This document shows positions 1 through 6,486 of a DNA stretch of 6,817 bases, one piece after another. How positions within the stretch are numbered: position 1 is the stretch's first letter; each line of letters starts with the position of its first letter. The DNA lies in assembly GCA_030728545.1 (NCBI GenBank), contig JANQZQ010000005.1:5050-11866 (forward strand), written 5' to 3'. The notes beneath the pieces are model-generated. The model worked only from the letters and a program-made list of their open reading frames with translations, made no database searches and was not told the DNA's origin. The DNA is from Ilumatobacteraceae bacterium (GTDB lineage: Bacteria > Actinomycetota > Acidimicrobiia > Acidimicrobiales > Ilumatobacteraceae). The position numbers and the translations under genes were made by a program.

Positions 1-924
1 GAATTAGAGCGCCTGGCCGGCCAGGCCGACGAATTGGGTGAAAAATACTCCGACACCCTCGCCGACAAATTTGCCGTCGAAGCCAAGATTGCCGAGACCG
101 AAGTGCGGATTTTTGAGCTGCAAAAACAACTCGCAGTCATGCAAGCCAACCTTGTGGGTGCGGCCCGTAGGTCGTTTGTGACCGGTGGTTCGGCGGGCAG
201 TTTGTCGAGCATTCTGGGTAGCAGTGGCTCGCTGTCTGACGCCATGAAGCGCGCCTACCTTGGCTCGGCTGCAGCAAACATTGGTGCTTCGAACACCGAT
301 GCGATGCAGGGCCTCATTGACGACATCACGGCCGAAAAGTCGATTCTCGACCGTCAAAAGAAGCAGTTGGCCTCAACGGCGACGTTCTTGGTGGGGCGTT
401 TGGCTGCCAGCGACAAATTGCTCGATCAATACGAGTCATTGCGATCACAAGCGTTGCGCGACCTCGGCAATCTGCTCACCGAAGAAGAGCGCCGTCGTTC
501 GCAAGATGCCGAAACTGCCGCCCGCAAAGACGCCGATAAATACAAGTCGACATACAAGGTGGTCGCTTCGTCTCCCCAAGCGGGGGTGGCAATCAAGGCA
601 GCGTTGTCGCAGCTCGGTGTTCGTTATCGCTGGGGTGCGTCAAGCCCAGGCGTTGCATTCGACTGCTCGGGTCTCACTCAATGGGCCTGGGGTAAAGCAG
701 GCGTGTCAATTCCACGTGTTTCGCGATCTCAATATGCGGCTTTAACACGGGTGCCCATCTCACAAGCCCAGCCCGGTGACTTGTTGTTCTCGCAGTCGAC
801 GTTTTTCCATGTGGGCATCTACATCGGCAATGGCCAGATGTTGCACGCCCCACGCACGGGCGACGTGGTGAAGGTCAGCTCGGTGACGTGGACGCGTGTG
901 CTGGGTGTCGGGCGACCCAATTAG
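1..924 (+). CDS. NlpC/P60 (C40) peptidoglycan hydrolase with N-terminal coiled coil, 5'-truncated
   Basis: The reading frame is open from base 1 to the TAG at 922-924 (307 residues visible), so the true start and any signal peptide lie outside the window; the TTG at 34 is probably not the real start. Residues 1-55 are a charged, heptad-rich helix. Residues 56-90 (RRSF, then a Gly/Ser-rich stretch with SSILGSSGSLSDAMKRA) and a second helical stretch at about 105-185 resemble the coiled-coil region of PcsB/CwlO/RipA-type hydrolases. The C-terminal C40 domain (about 195-307) contains YRWGA, the catalytic Cys222 in FDCSGL, His270 in HVGIYIG and the third polar residue His282 in LHAP. By family knowledge such enzymes are exported and cleave peptide stems of peptidoglycan, usually D-Glu/mesodiaminopimelate-type bonds, and the coiled coil often takes control from FtsEX. 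Whether ftsEX lies upstream cannot be seen. Domain call is sure; exact subfamily is inference. Confidence 0.93.
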   Translation, partial: ELERLAGQADELGEKYSDTLADKFAVEAKIAETEVRIFELQKQLAVMQANLVGAARRSFVTGGSAGSLSSILGSSGSLSDAMKRAYLGSAAANIGASNTDAMQGLIDDITAEKSILDRQKKQLASTATFLVGRLAASDKLLDQYESLRSQALRDLGNLLTEEERRRSQDAETAARKDADKYKSTYKVVASSPQAGVAIKAALSQLGVRYRWGASSPGVAFDCSGLTQWAWGKAGVSIPRVSRSQYAALTRVPISQAQPGDLLFSQSTFFHVGIYIGNGQMLHAPRTGDVVKVSSVTWTRVLGVGRPN

Positions 925-937
925 TTTTTACTAAGTG

Positions 938-1684
938 ATGAATCCGGCAATCGCCAGCGGATGGCAGCACGATTCGTTTTCGGCTGCAGGTTTCACGTAC
1001 GACACGTATCGCAAGGGCAGTGGCCCAGGCGTGGTGGTGGTACACGAGATTCCGGGCATCACCCCAGCGGTCATGAAGTTTGCCGATGAAATTGTGGACG
1101 CCGGGTTCACTGTGGTGATGCCGCTCTTAGTCGGCGAAGTTGGCCGGGCCCCCGACAAAAAATACATGTTGTCATCAATGAGTAAGGTGTGCGTCTCGCG
1201 CGAGTTCACGACGCTTGCGTTGGGTAAAACCTCGCCGGTCATCGCGTGGTTGCGCGCACTCGCCAAGCAGTTACATCGAGAAGCGGGTGGGCCTGGTGTT
1301 GGTGCAATTGGTATGTGCTTCAGTGGTGGCTTTGCGCTCGGGATGATGCTGGACGACGTAATGATTGCCCCGGTGCTGTCGCAACCATCACTGCCGTTTG
1401 CCTTTGGCAAATCACGAGCCGCAGATCTAAACCTGTCGCCCGACGACCAACTTGCTATTGCGCAGCGCGCGACCCAAGGTTGTGAGGTGTTGGGGCTGCG
1501 TTTCACAGGCGACCGGCTCGTCGGCACCCGTTTTGACTCGCTGCGGGCACTTTTGGGCGAACAGTTCATCGCTATTGAGTTTGCGTCGTCGGCGAAAAGC
1601 GACCATTCAGTGCTCACCGAGCAGCGTCAAGCCGAAGGTGTGCGCCGTGTGGTTGACTTCTTGCGAGACAAGCTGCAGACATGA
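938..1684 (+). CDS. Dienelactone hydrolase-family alpha/beta hydrolase
   Basis: A 248-residue alpha/beta hydrolase. Numbered from the ATG at 938, the DLH active-site set is complete: Glu37 in VVHEIPG, nucleophile Cys127 in GMCFSGG, Asp192 in FTGDR and His223 in DHSVLT. The 31-residue Asp-His spacing equals that of classical Pseudomonas DLH (Asp171/His202), while the Cys-Asp segment is about 17 residues longer. The family hydrolyses lactones or esters such as dienelactone to maleylacetate; the real substrate here is unknown. A GTG at 935, directly before the ATG, could also be the start. No Shine-Dalgarno sequence is visible in the short gap after the wall hydrolase gene, so read-through from upstream is likely. 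The stop overlaps the P450 start (ATGA), suggesting coupled translation and perhaps a shared catabolic or modifying pathway with the P450. No other aromatic-degradation genes are visible, so that pathway role is inference. Confidence 0.9.
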   Translation: MNPAIASGWQHDSFSAAGFTYDTYRKGSGPGVVVVHEIPGITPAVMKFADEIVDAGFTVVMPLLVGEVGRAPDKKYMLSSMSKVCVSREFTTLALGKTSPVIAWLRALAKQLHREAGGPGVGAIGMCFSGGFALGMMLDDVMIAPVLSQPSLPFAFGKSRAADLNLSPDDQLAIAQRATQGCEVLGLRFTGDRLVGTRFDSLRALLGEQFIAIEFASSAKSDHSVLTEQRQAEGVRRVVDFLRDKLQT

Positions 1685-2949
1685 CTCAAACTGACGACCG
1701 CAACGCCCACTTCGAGGCACTCGTTGATCCGGTCACCGACTGGGCCACCGACTTCGACCACCTGCACCCTTCCTACAACGCCAATGCCCCCGAGATCTGG
1801 CAAGAACTGCGCGACGGTTGCCCCGTAGCCCACTCGGCGCGTTACGGCGGCACGTGGTTGCCCGTGCGCCATGAAGACGTGAGTGCAATCGCTTATGACA
1901 CCGAACATTTCAGTTCTGAAGATGTGGTGGTCAAGCGAATCAAGCCAACTGGCGAGAGTCGCCCATACGGTGGCGCGCCACCGATTACCTCTGATCCTCC
2001 GTTTCATCATCACGCTCGCCGCGTGCTGTTGCCGGCTTTTGCTCCGCAGAAAATTGCCGCGATGGAAGCCGAGACGCGCGCTTTTTGCCACACACTCATC
2101 GACAATCTCGGTGATGCCGATGTTTTTGATGCAGCTGATCAATATGCCAAACATATTCCGCCTGCGGTCATCGCCCACATGCTCGACTTGCCACTTGACG
2201 ACGGCGAAATCTTCCGTGATTTCATCCACACCGCGCTCGAAGGCATCGCCGAAGACCAAGAAGTACGCCAGGCCGGTTGGCAAAAGCTGGATGCATATCT
2301 CGACCAGCGAATCGCTGAGCGCAGCGCCAACTTGGGCGACGACCTACTGAGCTTCTTGTTGACCACCGAGATGGGTGGCCACCGTCTGCAGCCCGAGCAC
2401 GTGCGCGGCACGGTCGCGTTGTTGCTCATTGCCGGCATCGACACCACATGGAGCGCGATTGGTTCTTCGTTGTGGCATTTTGCCAAGACCCCCACCGACC
2501 TGGCCCGACTGGTGCAAGACCCCGAATTGCTCTCTACGGCAGTCGAAGAAATGCTGCGCGCCTATGCGCCTGTCACCATGGCGCGCACGGTGGCCAAAGA
2601 TGTGGAGATCGGCGGCTGCCCAATGAAAGAGGGCGACTGGGTGCTGTTGCCATTTCCTGCTGCCAACCGTGACCCGGCCGTGTTTGAGCGAGCCGACGAA
2701 GTGCTCATTGACCGCGAAGTCAATCGCCACGCAGCATTTGGGTTGGGTATCCACCGCTGTGTGGGGTCGAACCTTGCGCGCATGGAAGTGCGCATTGCAC
2801 TCGAGGTATTCGTCGAGCGATTCCCCGAGTTTGAGTTGGCTGATCCAGCGGCCATTACCTGGAGCGTTGGTCAGGTGCGCGGCCCGCGCTCGCTGCCGAT
2901 TCGTGTTCGCTCGCGGGCAACGTCACAAACCAACGTGCCGGCAAAGTGA
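1681..2949 (+). CDS. Cytochrome P450 (soluble bacterial class)
   Basis: A 422-residue protein, normal for a soluble bacterial P450, with no membrane anchor. All hallmarks are present. The I-helix oxygen-activation motif AGIDTT is at residues 251-256, the K-helix ExxR is Glu290-Met-Leu-Arg293, and the heme loop FGLGIHRCVG carries Cys360 as the thiolate ligand. The SDPPFHHHARRVLLPAF stretch matches the C-helix region of bacterial CYPs. The family inserts one oxygen atom from O2 into an organic substrate using electrons from ferredoxin and a reductase. No redox-partner gene is in the window, so electrons must come from elsewhere. The CYP family and substrate cannot be told from the sequence alone. 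The start overlaps the hydrolase stop by 4 bases and the stop overlaps the pcrA start by 4 bases. No clear Shine-Dalgarno sequence precedes the ATG, consistent with translational coupling. Confidence 0.96.
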   Translation: MTQTDDRNAHFEALVDPVTDWATDFDHLHPSYNANAPEIWQELRDGCPVAHSARYGGTWLPVRHEDVSAIAYDTEHFSSEDVVVKRIKPTGESRPYGGAPPITSDPPFHHHARRVLLPAFAPQKIAAMEAETRAFCHTLIDNLGDADVFDAADQYAKHIPPAVIAHMLDLPLDDGEIFRDFIHTALEGIAEDQEVRQAGWQKLDAYLDQRIAERSANLGDDLLSFLLTTEMGGHRLQPEHVRGTVALLLIAGIDTTWSAIGSSLWHFAKTPTDLARLVQDPELLSTAVEEMLRAYAPVTMARTVAKDVEIGGCPMKEGDWVLLPFPAANRDPAVFERADEVLIDREVNRHAAFGLGIHRCVGSNLARMEVRIALEVFVERFPEFELADPAAITWSVGQVRGPRSLPIRVRSRATSQTNVPAK

Positions 2950-5177
2950 TCGACGATCAACGCGTCGCACTTGACCTGACGCAACTCAATACCGACCAGC
3001 GTGATGCTGTTGAGTACAACGGTGGCCCGTTGCTGATTATTGCCGGGGCTGGCTCGGGCAAAACACGAGTACTAACGCATCGGGTGGCGCACCTCATTGC
3101 ATCTGGCGTGCATCCGATGAATATCTTGGCGATTACCTTCACCAACAAAGCCTCGCAAGAAATGCGCGCGCGAGTAAAAACGTTGGTCGGTGATGTGGCC
3201 GACAAGATGTGGGTGAGCACGTTCCATGCCGCATGTGTGCGCATCCTGCGGGCCACCGCCGACCGTTTGGGGTACCCGAAGAGTTTCACCATCTACGACT
3301 CGGCAGATTCGCAGCGGTTGGTGGCCCAGATTATTCGTGACCTGAACCTTGACCCCAAGCGGTTTCCGGCACGCGGCGCCCAAGCCCGAATCAGTTTGTG
3401 GAAAAACGAGTTGGTCACGCCCGCGGCTGCAGCTGACAGCGCATTCGGGCCGTTTGACACAAAGTACGCCGAGATTTTTGCCGAGTATCAGCACCGCACG
3501 GTGCGCGCTGGCGCCATGGATTTTGACGACTTGCTCATCAACGTGGTGCGGTTGTTTCGCGACCACCCCGAAGTGTTGGCTGCGTACCAGGAGCGCTTCA
3601 AACACGTTTTGGTGGATGAGTTTCAAGACACCAATTTGGCCCAGAACGAAATCGTGCTGTTGCTCGGGCGCGAGCATCACAACGTGTGCGTGGTGGGTGA
3701 CACCGACCAGAGCATCTACGCGTTTCGTGGCGCGGATTATCGCAACATTTTGCAATTCGAGCGAGCCTTCCCAGATGTTTACACGGTGGTGCTGGCGCAG
3801 AACTATCGCAGCACACAGGTGATCTTGGATGCCGCCAATGCAGTAATCGCCAACAACGTTGAGCGCAAGCCCAAAGAATTGTGGACCGAAGTAGGCGAGG
3901 GTGACAAAATCGTGCGCTACTACGCCGAAGATGAAGACGAAGAAGCGCGCTTCGTGGTGTCTGAATTAAAGCGGTTGCATCGTCACGAGGCAGTCAACTG
4001 GCGTGAGATTGCAATTTTTTATCGCACCAACGCACAGAGCCGTGTGATTGAAGAATTTCTGATTGACGGCGATATTCCATATCGCGTAATTGGTGGCACC
4101 AAGTTTTATGACCGCAAAGAAGTGAAAGACGCCGTTGCGTATCTGCGCTGTGTGGTGAACCCGGTTGACGAAATGAGCATTCGACGCGCGATCAACTCGC
4201 CCAAACGCGGCGTTGGCGACACGAGCCTCGACAAAGTGTCGGCGCTGGCCAAAGAACAAAGCCTCGCGTTGTCGGTGGCTTTGCGACGTGCGGCTTCGGC
4301 TGGTGTGGGCGGGGCGGCGTTACGTGGCATCAACGAGTTCATCAAGTTGGTGGATGAGTTGGAGGGCGAGTTGGTGCATGGCCCAGCCCACGTGCTGCGC
4401 GAATTGCTGGAGCGCAGCGGATATTTGGCCGAGTTGCGCAACGAAGACACCCACGAAGCACAGGGTCGCATCGAGAACCTCGAAGAACTTATTGGTGCTG
4501 CTGAAGAGTTTCCCGATGCCAATGACTTTTTAGAAAAAGTGTCGTTGGTGTCTGACACTGACGAGATCGCCGGCGACGACAAGGTGATGATGATGACGCT
4601 GCACTCGGCTAAAGGATTGGAGTTTCCGACTGTGTTCATTGTGGGCTGGGAAGAAGGCATCTTTCCGCACAGCCGCACCCTGCTTGACACGACTCAACTA
4701 GAAGAAGAACGCCGTTTGGCCTATGTGGGCATCACTCGTGCCGAGCAGCGTTTGTTTCTTACGCATGCCTGGAGCCGCAGTTTGCATGGCTCGCGGCAAT
4801 ACAACCCGCCATCACGATTTTTGGATGAGATACCGCTGGAGTTGCTCGACCGCAAGGGCAGTGTCGACACTGGTGCCGACGAAGGCCGCGGCCACTTGCG
4901 TGAGCAAACCGACTGGTCGCGAACCCCGGTGCCAGAGTTCCGCGCTCGCGGCCGCAGCGTGACGTCGTCAGCGAGTGAGGCCCTGCGCCCTGCTGTGCGA
5001 GAAGCCAAACTGTCGCACAACTTTGCCATCGGCGACGATGTGGTGCACCCAGTGTTTGGCGAAGGTGTGATTATTGATTTGGATGGCGCTGGCGAAAAGG
5101 CCGAGGCCACCGTGCGCTTCGTGGACAAAGGCACCAAAGTGCTCGCGTTGGCCTGGGCGCCACTGACGAAGCGATAA
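2946..5177 (+). CDS. pcrA: ATP-dependent DNA helicase PcrA/UvrD (superfamily 1A)
   Basis: A 743-residue 3'-5' DNA helicase of nucleotide excision repair and replication-fork maintenance. Motifs run in order: Q motif LNTDQRDAV, Walker A AGAGSGKT (residues 33-40), motif Ia ITFTNKASQEM, Walker B/DExx DEFQD (224-228), motif III VGDTDQSIYAFRGAD, motif IV QNYRST, the GGTKFYDRKEVKDA segment, motif V TLHSAKGLEFP and motif VI YVGITRAEQR with arginine finger Arg598. The C-terminal part from about residue 690 (GDDVVHPVFGEGVI to the end) is the Tudor-like domain that in Bacillus PcrA and E. coli UvrD contacts RNA polymerase; the poorly conserved linker before it lies at about 640-690. The start is taken as GTG at 2946 because the Q motif follows at normal distance and it makes a GTGA overlap with the P450 stop; no ribosome site is evident. 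The actinobacterial orthologue is often named uvrD1. It converges on the next gene with 19 bases between stops. Confidence 0.96.
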   Translation: MIDDQRVALDLTQLNTDQRDAVEYNGGPLLIIAGAGSGKTRVLTHRVAHLIASGVHPMNILAITFTNKASQEMRARVKTLVGDVADKMWVSTFHAACVRILRATADRLGYPKSFTIYDSADSQRLVAQIIRDLNLDPKRFPARGAQARISLWKNELVTPAAAADSAFGPFDTKYAEIFAEYQHRTVRAGAMDFDDLLINVVRLFRDHPEVLAAYQERFKHVLVDEFQDTNLAQNEIVLLLGREHHNVCVVGDTDQSIYAFRGADYRNILQFERAFPDVYTVVLAQNYRSTQVILDAANAVIANNVERKPKELWTEVGEGDKIVRYYAEDEDEEARFVVSELKRLHRHEAVNWREIAIFYRTNAQSRVIEEFLIDGDIPYRVIGGTKFYDRKEVKDAVAYLRCVVNPVDEMSIRRAINSPKRGVGDTSLDKVSALAKEQSLALSVALRRAASAGVGGAALRGINEFIKLVDELEGELVHGPAHVLRELLERSGYLAELRNEDTHEAQGRIENLEELIGAAEEFPDANDFLEKVSLVSDTDEIAGDDKVMMMTLHSAKGLEFPTVFIVGWEEGIFPHSRTLLDTTQLEEERRLAYVGITRAEQRLFLTHAWSRSLHGSRQYNPPSRFLDEIPLELLDRKGSVDTGADEGRGHLREQTDWSRTPVPEFRARGRSVTSSASEALRPAVREAKLSHNFAIGDDVVHPVFGEGVIIDLDGAGEKAEATVRFVDKGTKVLALAWAPLTKR

Positions 5178-5196
5178 CGCAGTCGAAGCGGTAGGT

Positions 5197-5673
5197 CTAC
5201 GGAGCGCGCAGGTCGATAAGCAAGCTGCTGCGATTTTCCACCACCGGTCGCGCATCCACCGGCCGATGGAGTGCTTGCACAGGCAGCGTGCGATCTTCGC
5301 AGTCAACAAAGTTCCGTGTTCCTTTGAGGTGAGTCACCAAACACTCTGGGCTGCGGTCAGCGGGGTAGGCGTAGTACACCTGCCACCCGACCGATGGCTC
5401 CTGCCCTTGATGGTCAACGACGATGGTGCGTTGATACAACGTGTCACGCAAATCGGGATACAGAATCGGCCCTTCTTTTTTCACGATGTCAGCCATGTCA
5501 TCTACGGGGCCCACTCGAAAGGTGTAGTTGCCAGGGCGAATCTCGCGCTTGCGATTGTCGGTCGCTTGGTCGGCAAACAGCCAGGTGACCCCAAAGAGCA
5601 GGGCGAAGAAAGCAAGCCCTGCCACGATCGGCACGACGGCTCGCGCCATGGGGGATCTCAGCCGGCGAAACAT
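5197..5673 (-). CDS. Single-pass membrane protein of unknown function, possible degenerate Rieske-like fold
   Basis: A 158-residue protein not confidently recognised. A basic N-terminus (MFRRLRSPMAR) is followed by one hydrophobic segment at about residues 11-33 (AVVPIVAGLAFFALLFGVTW), then a soluble domain of about 120 residues that should lie outside the membrane by the positive-inside rule. The soluble part has PGNYTFRVGPVDDMADIV, a WQVYYAYP strand and a CLVTHLKGTRNFVDCEDRTLPV block with two cysteines 15 apart. This order vaguely recalls a Rieske fold (CTHLGC, then F-x-CPCHGSRF), but the paired Cys/His ligands are absent, so no Fe-S cluster is expected; that kinship is only inference. The sequence AAGGAG directly abuts the ATG with no spacer, which is unusually tight. 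The only nearby in-frame alternative is Met9 (ATG at 5649-5647), which has no ribosome site at good distance. It is transcribed toward pcrA and divergently from trxA. Confidence 0.75.
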   Translation of the reverse strand: MFRRLRSPMARAVVPIVAGLAFFALLFGVTWLFADQATDNRKREIRPGNYTFRVGPVDDMADIVKKEGPILYPDLRDTLYQRTIVVDHQGQEPSVGWQVYYAYPADRSPECLVTHLKGTRNFVDCEDRTLPVQALHRPVDARPVVENRSSLLIDLRAP

Positions 5674-5728
5674 CTCCTTCAGTGTGCCAAGGCCCGCCGG
5701 GGCTCGGCTTCACAGGCGGACCCATGAC

Positions 5729-5757
5729 TTGAAAATTAATACCCCAGGGGGTATGCT
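5729..5757 (+). promoter_or_regulatory. Sigma-70-like promoter of the trxA operon
   Basis: TTGAAA at 5729-5734 and TATGCT at 5752-5757 are separated by exactly 17 bases, a near-consensus housekeeping promoter. Predicted transcription would begin near 5764, leaving a leader of about 17 bases that contains the ribosome site. The spacer is filled by the inverted repeat described separately, so a bound repressor would block polymerase. The hexamers are seen directly; use as a promoter is inference. Confidence 0.7.
5739..5754. promoter_or_regulatory. CsoR/CstR-family operator (inverted repeat)
   Basis: ATACCCC-AG-GGGGTAT is a perfect 7-base inverted repeat with a 2-base centre. Operators of the CsoR/RcnR/CstR (DUF156) family typically have a GC tract flanked by ATAC/GTAT, which this matches. 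It sits between the -35 and -10 hexamers and covers the first three bases of the -10. A gene for a regulator of this very family is the second gene downstream, which makes autoregulation the simplest reading. No second similar site with both arms was found elsewhere in the window. Confidence 0.8.
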
Positions 5758-5767
5758 GAATAAGTCG

Positions 5768-5773
5768 AAAGGA
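5768..5773 (+). promoter_or_regulatory. Ribosome binding site of trxA
   Basis: AAAGGA ends 7 bases before the ATG at 5781, a good Shine-Dalgarno spacing that supports this start. Genes in the left-hand run lack such a clear site. Confidence 0.75.
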
Positions 5774-5780
5774 ATCGCTT

Positions 5781-6164
5781 ATGAGCACAATTGAACTCAC
5801 CACCAAAAATTTTGAGGCCGCAGTTACAAAAAATGGCATCACCATTGTGGATTTTTGGGCATCTTGGTGTGGGCCGTGCCGGATGTTTGCGCCGATCTTC
5901 GAGCAAGCCGCAACCCAACACACCAATATCACCTTTGCAAAAGTTGATACCGAGCAAGAACAGCAGCTCGCTGCAGAGCTCAATATTTCCTCAATCCCTA
6001 CGTTGATGGCATTTCGTGATGGAGTCATGGTCTTTCGTCAGCCAGGTGCTATGCCGGCGCACGCGCTAGAGCAGTTGATAAAGGGTGTGGAAGGCCTCGA
6101 TATGGACGAAGTCCGTCGCGAGATTGCATCAGCAGCGAACGCTCAGGCGCCAGCTAATGGCTAA
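5781..6164 (+). CDS. trxA: Thioredoxin
   Basis: A 127-residue thioredoxin, a cytoplasmic disulfide (and persulfide) reductase normally recharged by thioredoxin reductase and NADPH. The active site WCGPC places the redox cysteines at Cys30 and Cys33. Asp24 matches the buried Asp26 of E. coli thioredoxin, and the cis-proline is Pro73 in SSIPT. There is no signal peptide. The chain extends about 20 residues beyond the core fold (GLDMDEVRREIASAANAQAPANG region), a charged/Ala-rich tail that follows an LDMDEVR-type end common in actinobacterial thioredoxins. It is the first gene after the operator-bearing promoter and overlaps the regulator gene by 8 bases, so it is probably induced by whatever signal that regulator senses. 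It need not be the cell's only thioredoxin; no trxB is in the window, so the symbol follows the family. Confidence 0.95.
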   Translation: MSTIELTTKNFEAAVTKNGITIVDFWASWCGPCRMFAPIFEQAATQHTNITFAKVDTEQEQQLAAELNISSIPTLMAFRDGVMVFRQPGAMPAHALEQLIKGVEGLDMDEVRREIASAANAQAPANG

Positions 6165-6465
6165 ATCACAATCCACTCGCACTTCGGCGACCACGCGGAA
6201 GAAGTCTTCAACTCAAGACTCGGTGCTGGCATCGCGCACCCGTTTGCGCCGCGCATCGGGTCAGCTCACCGCAGTTATTCGCATGATTGATGAAGGCAAG
6301 TCGTGCGACCAAATCATCACCCAGTTGGCTGCAGTGAACAAGGCGATTAACGCCGCAGCATTCACCATCATCGCTGCGAATCTCGAAGAATGTCTCACCA
6401 GTCGTTCGCGCGACAATAAATACACCTCCGAGCAACTACAAAAGCTCTTCCTCACACTCAACTAA
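6157..6465 (+). CDS. CsoR/CstR-family (DUF156) transcriptional repressor
   Basis: A 102-residue all-helical DNA-binding repressor. A basic Ser/Thr-rich leader (about residues 1-24) precedes the family core RLRRASGQLTAVIRMIDEGKSCDQIITQLAAVNKAI. The two hallmark cysteines are Cys50 and Cys79, 29 apart as in M. tuberculosis CsoR (36/65) and S. aureus CstR (31/60). The CsoR copper-ligand histidine, 25 residues after the first Cys, is Asn75 here, so a full Cys-His-Cys Cu(I) site is missing. A thiol/persulfide-sensing role like CstR is the better inference, though unproved. ATG at 6157 is chosen because it overlaps the trxA stop by 8 bases and gives a normal family length; an in-frame ATG at 6085 would add 24 residues read deep inside trxA and is unlikely. 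It presumably binds the inverted repeat in the operon promoter. Confidence 0.9.
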   Translation: MAKSQSTRTSATTRKKSSTQDSVLASRTRLRRASGQLTAVIRMIDEGKSCDQIITQLAAVNKAINAAAFTIIAANLEECLTSRSRDNKYTSEQLQKLFLTLN

Positions 6466-6471
6466 TACATC

Positions 6472-6478
6472 AAAGGAG
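6472..6478 (+). promoter_or_regulatory. Strong ribosome binding site of the small Cys-rich gene
   Basis: AAAGGAG ends 8 bases before ATG 6487 and is the best Shine-Dalgarno match in the window. It supports the short gene as truly translated and suggests it may be made in greater amount than its upstream partners. Confidence 0.8.
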
Positions 6479-6486
6479 AAATCATC

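Noticed and set aside
34..36. TTG at 34 as the start of the NlpC/P60 gene.
   Set aside because: The frame is open to base 1 with coiled-coil sequence continuing, no signal peptide follows the TTG, and no ribosome site precedes it.
3268..3277. GGGGTACCC in pcrA as a second operator for the CsoR-family regulator.
   Set aside because: Arms are in the wrong order (GGGGTA then TACCC overlapping at the centre) and it sits inside conserved coding sequence, so it is chance.
4106..4690. Long open frame on the minus strand inside pcrA (194 codons), with similar antisense frames across the P450 and hydrolase genes.
   Set aside because: They lie opposite strongly conserved coding sequence, show Ser/Arg-rich composition typical of antisense readings of GC-rich genes, and have no recognisable domain or ribosome site.
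5167..5196. Repeated CGAAGCG (5167-5173 and 5184-5190) and GCGATAACGC at the pcrA end as a bidirectional terminator.
   Set aside because: The stem is only three base pairs and no T-run follows on either strand. The direct repeat is short and may be chance.
5688..5704. GCCC-GCCG-GGGC in the divergent intergenic region as a hairpin or attenuator.
   Set aside because: A four-pair stem without a T-run or conserved riboswitch elements is too weak to call.
6085..6156. Upstream in-frame ATG at 6085 for the CsoR-family gene.
   Set aside because: It lies deep in trxA, adds 24 residues with no family resemblance, and ATG 6157 gives the usual length and a common overlap geometry.
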